This document shows, piece after piece, positions 25,404 to 34,334 of a DNA stretch of 64,000 nt (its first letter is position 1; each line of letters opens with the position of its first letter). Location of the stretch: positions 496,001-560,000 of the forward strand of contig JAZKDB010000001.1 in assembly GCA_040387755.1 (NCBI GenBank), in the 5' to 3' direction. A program made the translations under genes and the position numbers. The DNA is from Rurimicrobium sp040387755 (lineage in GTDB: Bacteria; Bacteroidota; Bacteroidia; Chitinophagales; Chitinophagaceae). The notes under the pieces are model-generated. The model was not told the DNA's origin. It saw only the letters and a list, made by a program, of their open reading frames with translations, and did not search any database.

Positions 25404-26471
25404 ATGGACGCACATAAAAAGTATTTTACAAAACAGTTGAATGAATGGCACAGCAATGTCAACCAACGTTCGTTGCCTTGGAAGGAAGAAAAGGACCCTT
25501 ATAAAATCTGGCTCTCTGAAATCATTTTACAACAAACACGAGCCGAACAAGGACTAAAATATTATGTAAACTTTACTGAAACGTACCCTTCGGTTTGGTC
25601 TCTGGCAAATGCTAAGGACGAAGATGTTTTCCGTCTTTGGCAGGGATTGGGTTATTACAATCGTTGTAAAAACATGTTGGCAACAGCAAGATTTGTTTGT
25701 GCCAAATTGAATGGAAAATTCCCTGGCAAGTATGAGGATATTATTGCGTTAAAAGGGATTGGTGCCTATACGGCCGCGGCCATTGCTTCTTTTGCTTTTA
25801 ATTTGCCACATGCTGTTGTTGACGGAAATGTATACAGGGTTTTATCCCGGTATTTTGGCATTGAAACTGCTATTGACAGTACAGAGGGGAAACGGCTTTT
25901 TGCCAGTTATGCACAGGAATTATTGAATCATAAAAATCCCGCTGCTCATAATCAGGCTATCATGGATTTGGGTGCAACAGTCTGTACTCCGCGGCAAGTG
26001 AAATGTACAGAATGCCCTCTGATTAAAAAATGTATTGCTTACAGCGATGATTTAATTAGTCTTCTTCCTGTGAAATCAAAAAAGCTCAAAGTGCAGAATC
26101 GCTTTTTCAATTTTATGGTTTTGCAATGCAAGGATGAAATATGGATAGAACGCAGAACTGAAAAAGGTATCTGGCAAAATTTGCATCAGTTTTATCTGAT
26201 TGAAACCGATGCTGTTATTGATGAAAAGGAAATGAGCACTTTGCCTCAAATAATGGCTTTACACAAGGATGTTTCAGGTATTCAATTTTCAGCTCAGTTG
26301 AAGCAACGCTTAACGCATCAGTTGATTGACAGTAAATTTTATAGCGTCAGCTTGAAATCAAAACCTCGTTCTTTACCCGATTCTGGTTTTTGGATTCCAT
26401 TAAAGGATTTAGATAATTATGCTTTCCCCAAAACACTGGTAGATTTCCTTGAAAATGCCCTTGCTCAATAA
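25404..26471 (+). CDS. mutY: A/G-specific adenine DNA glycosylase
   Basis: The protein has 355 residues. The HhH-GPD core has 'LSEIILQQTRAEQGL', 'LQGLGYY'-type 'WQGLGYYNRCKNML', hairpin 'LKGIGAYTAAAIASFAF' and catalytic Asp in 'AVVDGNVYRVLSR'. The [4Fe-4S] cluster loop is C-x6-C-x2-C-x5-C ('VCTPRQVKCTECPLIKKC'). A NUDIX-like C-terminal domain reads 8-oxoG. It removes A mispaired with 8-oxoG. The downstream membrane gene overlaps its 3' end. Confidence 0.96.
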   Translation: MDAHKKYFTKQLNEWHSNVNQRSLPWKEEKDPYKIWLSEIILQQTRAEQGLKYYVNFTETYPSVWSLANAKDEDVFRLWQGLGYYNRCKNMLATARFVCAKLNGKFPGKYEDIIALKGIGAYTAAAIASFAFNLPHAVVDGNVYRVLSRYFGIETAIDSTEGKRLFASYAQELLNHKNPAAHNQAIMDLGATVCTPRQVKCTECPLIKKCIAYSDDLISLLPVKSKKLKVQNRFFNFMVLQCKDEIWIERRTEKGIWQNLHQFYLIETDAVIDEKEMSTLPQIMALHKDVSGIQFSAQLKQRLTHQLIDSKFYSVSLKSKPRSLPDSGFWIPLKDLDNYAFPKTLVDFLENALAQ

Positions 26472-27321
26472 AATTTCTGGTTTTCTGCGCTTTGTCGTAG
26501 ATTTTATCTTGTTTACAAGCAGTTTTACGGCTTTGTGTGCAGTAACACTTTGTATGGCTACAGAGCGATTGTTTATGGGCTATGTTCCGGTGATGTTTTC
26601 ACCCTTACATTTTTTTGTTATTGGCTGTACTTTGCTGGTGTACAATGTGCATTACCTCATCAAGAAGTCCTCTGTCACTTTATCCGACCAATATGCCTGG
26701 GTGCAGAAACATAAACATTGGAATTATAGCTTCCTCATTATAGGTCTGTGTCTTTGCAGCTATTTTGTATTTCAATTGTCACAACCTGTTTGGCAGGCTT
26801 GTATTGTTCTCGCAGCATTCTCATTTGCTTATTCCCTTCCTGTTCTGCCTTTTAAAAACAAGCATAGGCTGAAAGATTTTGGTTGGCTAAAGATATTTCT
26901 GCTGGCAGGTATCTGGACAGTGGTAACAGCCATTCTTCCGATGTTGTATTGGCAGCAAAGCATACAGGCTTATCCTTACGAGATTGTAATGCGCTTTATA
27001 TTTTTGTTTATCCTTTGTCTGGCATTTGATATCCGGGATCAGCAGGTAGACCTTGAGGCTGGTATTTTTACCTTACCCAATAAAATAGGACTGTTGAATA
27101 CTTATAGTTTAATAAGTGTTCTGGTATTGTTATTTATTTGCTGTTCATTCGCCCAGTACTTCAGGTTTAGCTTGCCGGATAGGTTAGCGGTTAATATAAT
27201 CTCAGCTCTATTGACATTATGGGCTGTTCATGTTGTCCGGAAACATCCTTCAGATAAGAACTATTTACTGTTGGTAGACGGGCAAATGCTGATTAATGCC
27301 CTGATGCTTTTACTTTTTTAA
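26455..27321 (+). CDS. UbiA-like polytopic membrane protein
   Basis: With the ATG at 26455 the protein has 288 residues (a TTG at 26449 is also possible); either start overlaps mutY. It has about eight transmembrane helices. 'LLVYNVHYLIKK' after helix 2 and 'LCLAFDIRDQQVDLEAGI' after helix 5 sit where UbiA prenyltransferases have their two Asp-rich motifs (NxxxDxxxD and DxxxD). The first is degenerate here (N-H instead of D-x3-D). It is therefore UbiA-like, possibly without prenyltransferase activity. Its end is 2 bp from convergent corA. Confidence 0.65.
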   Translation: MPLLNKISGFLRFVVDFILFTSSFTALCAVTLCMATERLFMGYVPVMFSPLHFFVIGCTLLVYNVHYLIKKSSVTLSDQYAWVQKHKHWNYSFLIIGLCLCSYFVFQLSQPVWQACIVLAAFSFAYSLPVLPFKNKHRLKDFGWLKIFLLAGIWTVVTAILPMLYWQQSIQAYPYEIVMRFIFLFILCLAFDIRDQQVDLEAGIFTLPNKIGLLNTYSLISVLVLLFICCSFAQYFRFSLPDRLAVNIISALLTLWAVHVVRKHPSDKNYLLLVDGQMLINALMLLLF

Positions 27322-27323
27322 GA

Positions 27324-28418
27324 TTAGAACCACTTTTTCTTTTTGAAAAAAACGAGCATAACCAAAGGGATAACTAGCATAGCTGCTACCGAAAAGTAAA
27401 AACCCTTCTGGTCATGCAACAATGGAATTCGGTCAAAGTTCATGCCGAAAATACCTCCGATAACAGTTGCAGGAGCAAGTAAAAGAGAAACCATGGTGAA
27501 AATTTTCATCACTTCATTCATCCGCAGATTAATCTGGTTCATATACAGGTCCTGCAAATTGCTCAGCATATCTCTCAGGCCCTCACAGTCGTCGTGGGCC
27601 TGGGTGATGTGGTCATACACATCTTTAAAATATTTCTCGTTTCTACTTTCAATCAGTTTATTGTCGCTACGCAGAAAACCATTCACCAATTCTCTTACAG
27701 GTGCAATCGCTTGTTTCATCACCAGCACCTCTTTGCGTATCTGGCTGATATCGCCCAATACTCCCTGTTCTCTGCCCGAAATCAATCGTTCCTCTATGTA
27801 ATCAATATTGACCGCCAGTTTTTGAATAATACCAAAATAGCTGTCGACAATTACATCCAACAGAGAATAGCACAGATAATCCGTACCTCTCTCTCGAATA
27901 CGTTGATTGGTATTACGCAACCTTGCTCTCAAGGGGTCAAAAACATCCCTCGTGGCATCTTCCTGAAAAGACAACAGAAAGTCAGGGCCAACAACAATGC
28001 TCACCTGCTCCAGTTCAATGCTTTTATTCTCTTCGTTAAAATACAGCATGGGCAACAGACAAAACATCCTGTCTTCTACCTCATCCATTTTGGCCCTTTG
28101 GCCGATACTCAGAATGTCCTCTGTGAGCAGTGGATGGACACGAAAGAAATTACACAATTCTTCAATCTCTTCCTTACGCAATCCGTCGGCATTAATCCAG
28201 GTGGTTTTATAATCGGTGGAAGTCTGATTCCAGTCCAGACTGCTTTTCGATTTGTATTCGTTGAGCTGTTTTTCGTCGTAGTTAAAAACACTGTATACTG
28301 CTTCTACTGTAGTGGTACGCAGTTCAGGAATAATGGCAGGGTCATAAGACACGCGTTTCTTTTTGCTACGCGAAAGTTGGGGTAAATACTGTGCTACCTT
28401 TTGTCTTTTACTGCCCAT
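27324..28418 (-). CDS. corA: CorA-family magnesium/cobalt channel
   Basis: The 364-residue protein has a large N-terminal cytosolic alpha/beta domain and a long stalk helix. Two C-terminal transmembrane helices carry the invariant 'GGIFGMNFD' (GMN filter) at the end of helix 1, followed by a basic tail 'FFKKKKWF'. CorA pentamers conduct Mg2+ gated by cytosolic Mg2+. The gene is monocistronic and tail-to-tail with the UbiA-like gene. Confidence 0.95.
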   Translation of the reverse strand: MGSKRQKVAQYLPQLSRSKKKRVSYDPAIIPELRTTTVEAVYSVFNYDEKQLNEYKSKSSLDWNQTSTDYKTTWINADGLRKEEIEELCNFFRVHPLLTEDILSIGQRAKMDEVEDRMFCLLPMLYFNEENKSIELEQVSIVVGPDFLLSFQEDATRDVFDPLRARLRNTNQRIRERGTDYLCYSLLDVIVDSYFGIIQKLAVNIDYIEERLISGREQGVLGDISQIRKEVLVMKQAIAPVRELVNGFLRSDNKLIESRNEKYFKDVYDHITQAHDDCEGLRDMLSNLQDLYMNQINLRMNEVMKIFTMVSLLLAPATVIGGIFGMNFDRIPLLHDQKGFYFSVAAMLVIPLVMLVFFKKKKWF

Positions 28419-28444
28419 GAGCCATTTTATTTGCTGTAAAATAT

Positions 28445-28474
28445 AATCCCTGCAAGTTAGTGCTTGCAGGGATT
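28445..28474 (-). terminator. Stem-loop downstream of the T9SS cargo gene
   Basis: A 12-bp perfect stem AATCCCTGCAAG / CTTGCAGGGATT with a 6-nt loop lies 24 bp after the stop codon at 28498. On the minus strand it is followed by ATATTTTAC, a weak U-tract, so it is a probable terminator. Confidence 0.7.
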
Positions 28475-28497
28475 AAAACAGAATGAGGAATCAGAAA

Positions 28498-29355
28498 TTA
28501 TTGTTTCACGAAAGTGGCTGTTTGCTGGCCATCTTCGGTATTAAGGCGAAGTAAGTAAACTCCTGAGGTCAATGCAGAAACATCAATACTGCTCTGATGT
28601 GCCGGAGCAATTACTACACGACCGGCAAGGTCGTATACTGTAGCCATAAATTTAGCACTGCCTGCTGCTTCAATGTTCAATACATTAGTGCAAGGGTTTG
28701 GATAAATTTTGCTTGCGATTTCGTTTTTTATTTCTCCGATTGAAGTAGTTTTTTCATAGAATGTTTTGGTCATTCCTACACTTGGTTCATCTCCGGTTGA
28801 TAGCCCATTATTATTTACAGCATTAACCATAGCATAAAAAGTAACATCGCCAGTTCCCGCAGGAGGAGCTGTCCATTCAAAAATCACTTCATATTGAAAA
28901 ATGGCACTTGCGGAAAGAGCTTTTGTATGTTCAATTACATTTATTGTTCCTGTTTTCACTACAGTATTAGAGCTTGGCATGGCAGCTAATGTACCAGCAT
29001 TTACTTTTGTTGTAGTGCCACTAACACAAGAAACTTGAAATCCAAATTTTGGCAGTGGGGTTTTATTTCCTGCGGTTAGTTTAACATAATATTTTGTTCC
29101 TGGGACATATCCACCTGTAACGAGAGCCGTTGCTGTTGAATTACTATAAAGAGATACAATGCCAGCAGATGTTGACGCTGGAAATGTGTTGACAGCACTT
29201 CCGGAAGCATGACAAGATCCGCCTGAGCAAGATGCTGGCCCTCCAGAGCCTGTTAAATTTCCATTACCCATTGTTGCAGGGCCAGCCGAATTCCCCGAAA
29301 TAGCCAGATAAACCATGCCTAAAGAGGCAGTAAAAAGTAGAATTTTTTTGTTCAT
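28498..29355 (-). CDS. Secreted choice-of-anchor-V-like protein with T9SS type A sorting domain and CX4CH motif
   Basis: The 285-residue protein has an N-terminal signal peptide (about 1-22). A Gly-rich segment contains C43-SGGS-C48-H49, then a reeler-like beta domain (about 55-200, 'YVPGTKYYVKLTA', 'GFQVSCVSG', 'YEVIFEWTAPPAGTGDVTF'). It ends in a T9SS type A C-terminal domain ('KIYPNPCTNVLNIE', 'VYDLAGRVVI', 'DVSALTSGVYLLRL'). It is exported by Sec and then T9SS, and should end up cell-surface bound or released. Related proteins carry a c-type haem CxxCH at this place; here the spacing is CX4CH. Confidence 0.85.
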   Translation of the reverse strand: MNKKILLFTASLGMVYLAISGNSAGPATMGNGNLTGSGGPASCSGGSCHASGSAVNTFPASTSAGIVSLYSNSTATALVTGGYVPGTKYYVKLTAGNKTPLPKFGFQVSCVSGTTTKVNAGTLAAMPSSNTVVKTGTINVIEHTKALSASAIFQYEVIFEWTAPPAGTGDVTFYAMVNAVNNNGLSTGDEPSVGMTKTFYEKTTSIGEIKNEIASKIYPNPCTNVLNIEAAGSAKFMATVYDLAGRVVIAPAHQSSIDVSALTSGVYLLRLNTEDGQQTATFVKQ

Positions 29356-29402
29356 TGTTTTTTGTTTTTGATGTGATAAAAATAATTTTGAGTTAGAGTA
29401 TT

Positions 29403-29410
29403 TACCTTTG
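29403..29410 (+). promoter_or_regulatory. -7 box (TACCTTTG) very close to trmB
   Basis: TACCTTTG ends only 7 bp before the trmB ATG (29418). If used, transcription would start at or within a few bases of the start codon, giving a leaderless or nearly leaderless message. Confidence 0.55.
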
Positions 29411-29417
29411 CTGCCTT

Positions 29418-30119
29418 ATGGGACACAAAAAGCTAATCCGGTTTAGAGCAGTAGATACTTTTGCTAATGTATTACAATATCCGAAGAATATGCCAAATAA
29501 TTGGCACATTTTTTTCAAGAACAACAACCCTATTACCCTCGAATTGGCCTGCGGAAAAGGAGAATACAGCGTGGGGCTTGGCCGAATTAATAAAGCTAAT
29601 AATTACATTGGAGTAGATATTAAGGGCAACAGAATTTATAACGGTGCCAAAATCAGTCTGGAAGAAGGTCTGACAAATGTAGGTTTTGTGCGTGGACAAA
29701 TCGACCATCTGACCGAGTATTTTGGTGAAGGAGAAGTTAATGATATCTGGATTATTTTCTCTGACCCTTTCCTACGTAAACCCAAAAACAGATTAACTCA
29801 TCCGCGATTTTTGTTTATCTATCAGCAGGTGATGAAGAAGGGTGGAGTCATTAAGCTCAAGACAGATTCCAAGGAACTATACGATTTTACGCTTGAAACC
29901 ATAGAAGAACAAGGTTGTACTATTGTCGAAAATATTGCTGACATTTACGGAAAAGGTATGGCTGTCGGACCATTGGCGATACAAACCTTTTACGAGAAAA
30001 TGCATTTGGCCGATGGACGTACAATTTATTACCTTTCCTTTACCTTACCCGAAACAACTGTTGTAGTACCTGTGCGCAAGCCAAAGACTGAGGAAGAAGA
30101 TGACAACGCCGAATCCTAA
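29418..30119 (+). CDS. trmB: tRNA (guanine-N7-)-methyltransferase
   Basis: The 233-residue Rossmann methyltransferase has the SAM motif 'ITLELACGKGEYSVGLG', 'YIGVDIKGNRIYNGAK', the catalytic 'DIWIIFSDPFLRKPKNR' region (usual PDPWPKxxH, here a divergent S-D-P-F) and 'LKTDSKELYDFTLE'. It forms m7G46 in tRNA. The start 'MGHKKLIRFRAV' matches the family start. The last 20 bp overlap the DUF5522 gene. Confidence 0.93.
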   Translation: MGHKKLIRFRAVDTFANVLQYPKNMPNNWHIFFKNNNPITLELACGKGEYSVGLGRINKANNYIGVDIKGNRIYNGAKISLEEGLTNVGFVRGQIDHLTEYFGEGEVNDIWIIFSDPFLRKPKNRLTHPRFLFIYQQVMKKGGVIKLKTDSKELYDFTLETIEEQGCTIVENIADIYGKGMAVGPLAIQTFYEKMHLADGRTIYYLSFTLPETTVVVPVRKPKTEEEDDNAES

Positions 30120-30306
30120 AGAAGAAGATTATTATTTTCTGCCCGACGGACGATTGGTTTTTACAGAACAGTATCATCTCAAACGTGGCTATTGTTGCGG
30201 CTCCGGTTGCCGGCATTGCCCTTATGAATTTGTCAATGTGCCCGAACCCAAACGAAGTGTTTTGGTGGCTCAAAAAAATAACGATGAACCCAATAGAGAA
30301 AGATAA
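30100..30306 (+). CDS. DUF5522 small cysteine-rich protein
   Basis: The 68-residue protein 'YYFLPDGRLVFTEQYHLKRG' leads into the cysteine motif 'YCCGSGCRHCPYEF' (C-C-x3-C-x2-C), the DUF5522 hallmark and a probable metal or Fe-S site. It overlaps trmB by 20 bp at its start and the alkyltransferase-like gene by 23 bp at its end, so the three are translationally linked. No function is known. Confidence 0.88.
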   Translation: MTTPNPKEEDYYFLPDGRLVFTEQYHLKRGYCCGSGCRHCPYEFVNVPEPKRSVLVAQKNNDEPNRER

Positions 30307-30628
30307 ATCGGATGTCTACGAGCTCGTTTTCGAGATAGTACGACTAGTGCCTAAAGGCAGAGTTACTTCCTATGGTGCAATAGCCGAGGCATTGGGTATG
30401 CGCTCCGGTGCACGATTGGTGGGTTATGCCATGAACCTGTCGCATAATGTACATCCTGAAGTGCCTGCACACAGGGTGGTAAACAGTGCAGGTATCCTCA
30501 CCGGTAAATTTCATTTTGGTACTCCGGATAAAATGCAGCAACTCCTCGAAAAAGAAGGAGTTGCTGTAAGAAATGATAAAGTGGTTTCTTTTAAAGAGCT
30601 GTTCTGGAATCCGAAAACAGAAATTTGA
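30284..30628 (+). CDS. MGMT-family alkyltransferase-like protein lacking the acceptor cysteine
   Basis: With the ATG at 30284 the protein has 114 residues. The fold signature 'VPKGRVTSYGAIAEALG' (helix-turn-helix), 'ARLVGYAMNLSHNV' and 'PAHRVVNSAGILTGKFHF' identify the C-terminal MGMT domain. The usual PCHR motif is PAHR, so the methyl-accepting Cys is replaced by Ala. It is therefore an alkyltransferase-like protein that may bind damaged DNA and recruit excision repair, rather than a suicide repair enzyme. It ends 3 bp from the convergent M1 peptidase gene. Confidence 0.88.
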   Translation: MNPIEKDKSDVYELVFEIVRLVPKGRVTSYGAIAEALGMRSGARLVGYAMNLSHNVHPEVPAHRVVNSAGILTGKFHFGTPDKMQQLLEKEGVAVRNDKVVSFKELFWNPKTEI

Positions 30629-30631
30629 ATT

Positions 30632-33061
30632 TTATAAAAAAACCATATGCTTTTTTAATGTTTCTTTTTCTGTTGCAGTCCATTTATGGGATTTGAAATA
30701 GCCCGAAAATTTGTTTTTATGAGCAGTTTGCTGGCAGAGATATTCTGTCAGTTGCGCTGCCGGACCTGCCAGACGGCCATTGGTGCTGAGCATGGCATCA
30801 AATAAATGAGCCACCAGTTTATCTTCACAATGTCCCAGCGCTTTCAACGCAGCGAAAGCGTTATTACGTGTACGGAATTCCCATGCATCGGAGGCATAAT
30901 ATACCAATCTGTTGACGCTTTCTTCCGCACCTATATGATGAGTGGCAGACAATTCGTGCCATTTTATATTCACGCTGTTGTTCATACCCATCACATCTTT
31001 GGTTTTGTTCAGATAGCTCGCTGCTTCGTTGGGGTATAGGGTACACAACTTATCCAAAGCCGCTGATACCACATCATAGCTGGAGTCCTCGAGCGCTTCA
31101 ACAAATACATTTTTCCATGATTTGCTTTTGCCTTTATATCCTTTGATAGCAGCCAGTTTGGGCGATGATTTGCTATGGTAAAAGACACTTTGTAATTGTC
31201 CGGCCACCGTTTCGTCTTCAATCATTTGGTTAATGATTTCAGCCTTCATTTGATGGAAGCTTTCATTTTTGAAAACACTCATCAGCAATTTTCTTTTTTT
31301 CTCTACAGAAAATGTTTTGAGCGCCAATAAAGCATCATATCTGTCCAGCATATGTGGGGCATACAATACCTGTGCGGCCAGTTCTTCATACTTCTTTTCG
31401 AATACCACACTTTTCAGCACCATCGAGTTGGGGTCAAACAAGACAAAGGCAATACTTTTGGCGGAATTGTTAGGTACAGTAACTGTGGTATTAGCTTCAC
31501 TAATCCATTCTGTTTTTTTGCTTACCGAGCCGTCTGTATAATGTACTTCAATGTTGATAGGCATTTTAAACAGGCCTACCACTTCGTCTCTGGCATGGGT
31601 CTGGGCTACATAAATATTGGTTTGTCTTTTGCCATTACTTCTGCCCACATCTTCATATTTGATGGTGTATTGTGGTTCTCCACCATGTTGCAGCCATTCT
31701 TCTATAAACCAGTTCATATCCAGTCCCAGTTTGTCTTGTATGGCTTGTTGCAGGTCGTTGGTTTCTACATTGGCATAAGCATGATTTTTCAGGTAGTGAT
31801 TGAGTGCGCGTTTCCATTGCTCTTCGCCCAGCACATAATTAAACATACTGATAACACTCGAACCTTTTTGGTACGCACGCGCAGTACCTCCCTGGCTGCG
31901 GATAGGGTTGCGGTCTTTTTTGCTGGCTTCCAGTGCTGTATTGTGCTCACTGCGGCGCTGCCAGTTGTATTCATCTTCACCGTACAGTTTTCGGGTCAGC
32001 ATTTTTGGGTAATAAGTTGCATAGCTTTCCTGCAACCATGTATCGTGGCCATCGCGTGCGGTAATATAATCTCCAAACCATTGATGGGTAAGTTCATGAC
32101 AATTTACCCCCACATAATTCCTGTCGATATAGGCGCGATTGTCTACATTGAAGAAATCTCCGAATATGGTTGCAGTGGTATTCTCCATGGCACCATAAAG
32201 AAAGTCTTGCACCATGATTTGCGAATAACTTTCCCATGGATAGGCAATGCCGGTTTCCTTTTCTAAGAAATCAACCATCATTTCAGAATAGCGATAGGTA
32301 GGTTCTGCACGGTTTGCGAATTCAGGATAATAATACAGGTTCATCGGAACACCGCTACCGCTCTTTGTTTTTTTAATACCATATTTCCCAATTCCCAGCA
32401 TCAGCAGATAACCGGCATGAGGCTTGCTCATCGCATAATGCCAGGTACAGGTATTGTCATTGTTTACCGTTTTAGACTGCAACACACCATTTGAAAGGAC
32501 TTCGTAATCTTTGTCGAAAGTAATGATGGTTTCTGTGATGAATTTATCATTCATGTCGTCATACATGGGTATCCAGGCACGGTTGTCAATACCCTGACCT
32601 TGAGTCCAGATTTGTTTGCGCACCGCAAAAGGGTTTTGTTCTTTATTTTCAGGTACATTCCATCCTATAAAATAAATTCCACGGCGCGGACTTGCTTCGT
32701 ATTCAAAAACAATTTTTCCGCTCTCATCCCAGGTCAATGAATTTTCCGGCATTACCCAAATGCCCGTTTTTACCTTTTTAAAATCAAGATGTTTTTTATT
32801 GAGTGTCGCACTTAGTATTTTAATATCCGGGGCATCAAAAAAGATGGAATCCACTCTTTTCTGTAACACTGTAAAACTGTGTGTTACTTTACCTTTTACC
32901 AGTCCTTTTTCGGGCACAAAGGCTACTTCTACTTTCATTTTGGTAATATCCAGTACATGTTCGCGATAACTGGTATTGTCTTTGAGGTAAGAGCGGTAGG
33001 TGTTTTGCGCATGGGCAAACAAACCGATGCTACTCAATAATAGAGTAAGAATTTTTTTCAT
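30632..33061 (-). CDS. M1-family metallopeptidase (secreted aminopeptidase)
   Basis: The protein has 809 residues with a signal peptide (about 1-18, ending AHA-Q). The N-terminal saddle domain leads to 'GAMENTTATIFG' (290-294), the zinc site H322-E-L-T-H326 and the third ligand E345 in 'WLQESYATY', giving HExxH-x18-E. A C-terminal HEAT-like region of about 300 residues follows. It should remove N-terminal residues from peptides in the periplasm. There is no T9SS domain. It is monocistronic. Confidence 0.95.
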   Translation of the reverse strand: MKKILTLLLSSIGLFAHAQNTYRSYLKDNTSYREHVLDITKMKVEVAFVPEKGLVKGKVTHSFTVLQKRVDSIFFDAPDIKILSATLNKKHLDFKKVKTGIWVMPENSLTWDESGKIVFEYEASPRRGIYFIGWNVPENKEQNPFAVRKQIWTQGQGIDNRAWIPMYDDMNDKFITETIITFDKDYEVLSNGVLQSKTVNNDNTCTWHYAMSKPHAGYLLMLGIGKYGIKKTKSGSGVPMNLYYYPEFANRAEPTYRYSEMMVDFLEKETGIAYPWESYSQIMVQDFLYGAMENTTATIFGDFFNVDNRAYIDRNYVGVNCHELTHQWFGDYITARDGHDTWLQESYATYYPKMLTRKLYGEDEYNWQRRSEHNTALEASKKDRNPIRSQGGTARAYQKGSSVISMFNYVLGEEQWKRALNHYLKNHAYANVETNDLQQAIQDKLGLDMNWFIEEWLQHGGEPQYTIKYEDVGRSNGKRQTNIYVAQTHARDEVVGLFKMPINIEVHYTDGSVSKKTEWISEANTTVTVPNNSAKSIAFVLFDPNSMVLKSVVFEKKYEELAAQVLYAPHMLDRYDALLALKTFSVEKKRKLLMSVFKNESFHQMKAEIINQMIEDETVAGQLQSVFYHSKSSPKLAAIKGYKGKSKSWKNVFVEALEDSSYDVVSAALDKLCTLYPNEAASYLNKTKDVMGMNNSVNIKWHELSATHHIGAEESVNRLVYYASDAWEFRTRNNAFAALKALGHCEDKLVAHLFDAMLSTNGRLAGPAAQLTEYLCQQTAHKNKFSGYFKSHKWTATEKETLKKHMVFL

Positions 33062-33427
33062 TATTTGATATTTGAAGATAATAGATGCCGGAAAGCTTTT
33101 CCAAAATCCGTAAAACTATCGAGAATTGCAAATATGAGATTTTTGATATTCATAAGATTTGTTTAGTCTCTTTATCTGTTTTTAAATTTAATATTGTTTT
33201 AGTCGTTGAATTTAAACTGTTTAATATTAATTATTTATTTTAGTTATGAATTTATTCTTATTGGTATGGTTTTTGCTGTATTAATGTATTAAGAACGAAT
33301 GGGGTGGTGGACTGCATTTTTAAGCGACATCATCTTTGTTTAGGTTTTCTTTGATATTCCTTAAACGTTAGTTGCTCTGAATCTATTAATATCATACAAT
33401 TTCAATTACATTTGCAAACAGAATACA
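33062..33427. other. AT-rich divergent intergenic region
   Basis: This is the 366 bp between the divergent M1 peptidase and the export permease. It is visibly AT-rich. The only signal I can name is TACATTTG at 33407-33414 (TAnnTTTG) 13 bp before the permease ATG, again implying a very short leader. No ORF or repeat is evident. Confidence 0.5.
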
Positions 33428-34300
33428 ATGAAACACACAATACATAGCGCAGAGCATTGGACAGAGATTATTGAACCCAAAAGCAGTTTGTTTGACCTTC
33501 AAATAAAGGAAGTTTGGCGTTACCGCGATTTGCTGATGTTGTTGGTTCGCCGCGATTTTGTGGCTACTTACAAGCAAACCATTCTGGGTCCTATCTGGTT
33601 CTTTTTGCAGCCTTTGCTTACGACCATTACTTTTGTTTTTGTATTTAATAATATAGCCGGAATCAAGACAGGAACCGTTCCTGCAACCTTGTTTTACATG
33701 GCCGGCACTACTCTTTGGAATTATTTTTCTGATTGTCTCAATAAAACATCCACTGTTTTCAGAGATAATGCTGCAGTCTTTGGTAAGGTCTATTTCCCAA
33801 GGTTGATTATGCCTCTGTCTATTGTGGTCAGCAATCTCGTTAAGCTGGCTATTCAGTTTTGTTTATTCCTGGTTTTTTGGTGTTACTTTTTATTTTCAAC
33901 CAATGAGATTCAGCCTAATGCGGCCATATTTCTGTTGCCTTTGTTGGTATTTATTATGGGTGGTTTAGGCTTGGGTTTTGGTATGCTCATCAGCGCTATG
34001 ACTACCAAATATCGTGATTTGGTTTTCTTGCTCACTTTTGCTGTGCAATTATTGATGTATGCCACACCGGTTATTTACCCGCTTAATTCTCCGAGTATCA
34101 AACCAGAGGTAAGAAATTTGCTGATGCTAAACCCTATGTCTCCTGTAATCGAAACATTCCGTTTTGCTTTTCTGGGCGAAGGTGGCGGCCTGTTTTCATG
34201 GTCAGGTTTGATTTATGCCAGTATTTTTACGATTATTGTTATCATAACCGGTACCGTAGTATTCAATAAAGTAGAGAAGAGTTTTATGGATACTGTTTAA
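33428..34300 (+). CDS. ABC-2 type polysaccharide export permease (Wzm/TagG-like)
   Basis: The 290-residue protein has a cytosolic N-terminus 'LKQIKEVWRYRDLL'-type (sequence: FDLQIKEVWRYRDLLMLLV) followed by 'RRDFVATYKQTILGPIWFFL', the amphipathic gate helix of O-antigen/teichoic-acid exporters. Six transmembrane helices follow ('FYMAGTTLWNYFSDCLNK', 'GKVYFPRLIMPLSIVVSNLV', 'TPVIYPLNSP', 'LNPMSPVIETFRFA'). It forms the channel that flips lipid-linked glycan. The partner ATPase gene, normally next to it, is absent here. Confidence 0.9.
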   Translation: MKHTIHSAEHWTEIIEPKSSLFDLQIKEVWRYRDLLMLLVRRDFVATYKQTILGPIWFFLQPLLTTITFVFVFNNIAGIKTGTVPATLFYMAGTTLWNYFSDCLNKTSTVFRDNAAVFGKVYFPRLIMPLSIVVSNLVKLAIQFCLFLVFWCYFLFSTNEIQPNAAIFLLPLLVFIMGGLGLGFGMLISAMTTKYRDLVFLLTFAVQLLMYATPVIYPLNSPSIKPEVRNLLMLNPMSPVIETFRFAFLGEGGGLFSWSGLIYASIFTIIVIITGTVVFNKVEKSFMDTV

Positions 34301-34334
34301 ATTAGCTGACAAATCACCAAACATATCTCAGTAT

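Noticed and set aside
27594..28385. 263-aa open frame on the plus strand
   Set aside because: It is the shadow of corA on the opposite strand; CorA motifs are complete.
31352..32266. 304-aa open frame on the plus strand
   Set aside because: It is antisense to the M1 peptidase gene, which has intact catalytic motifs. The antisense product has no recognisable features.
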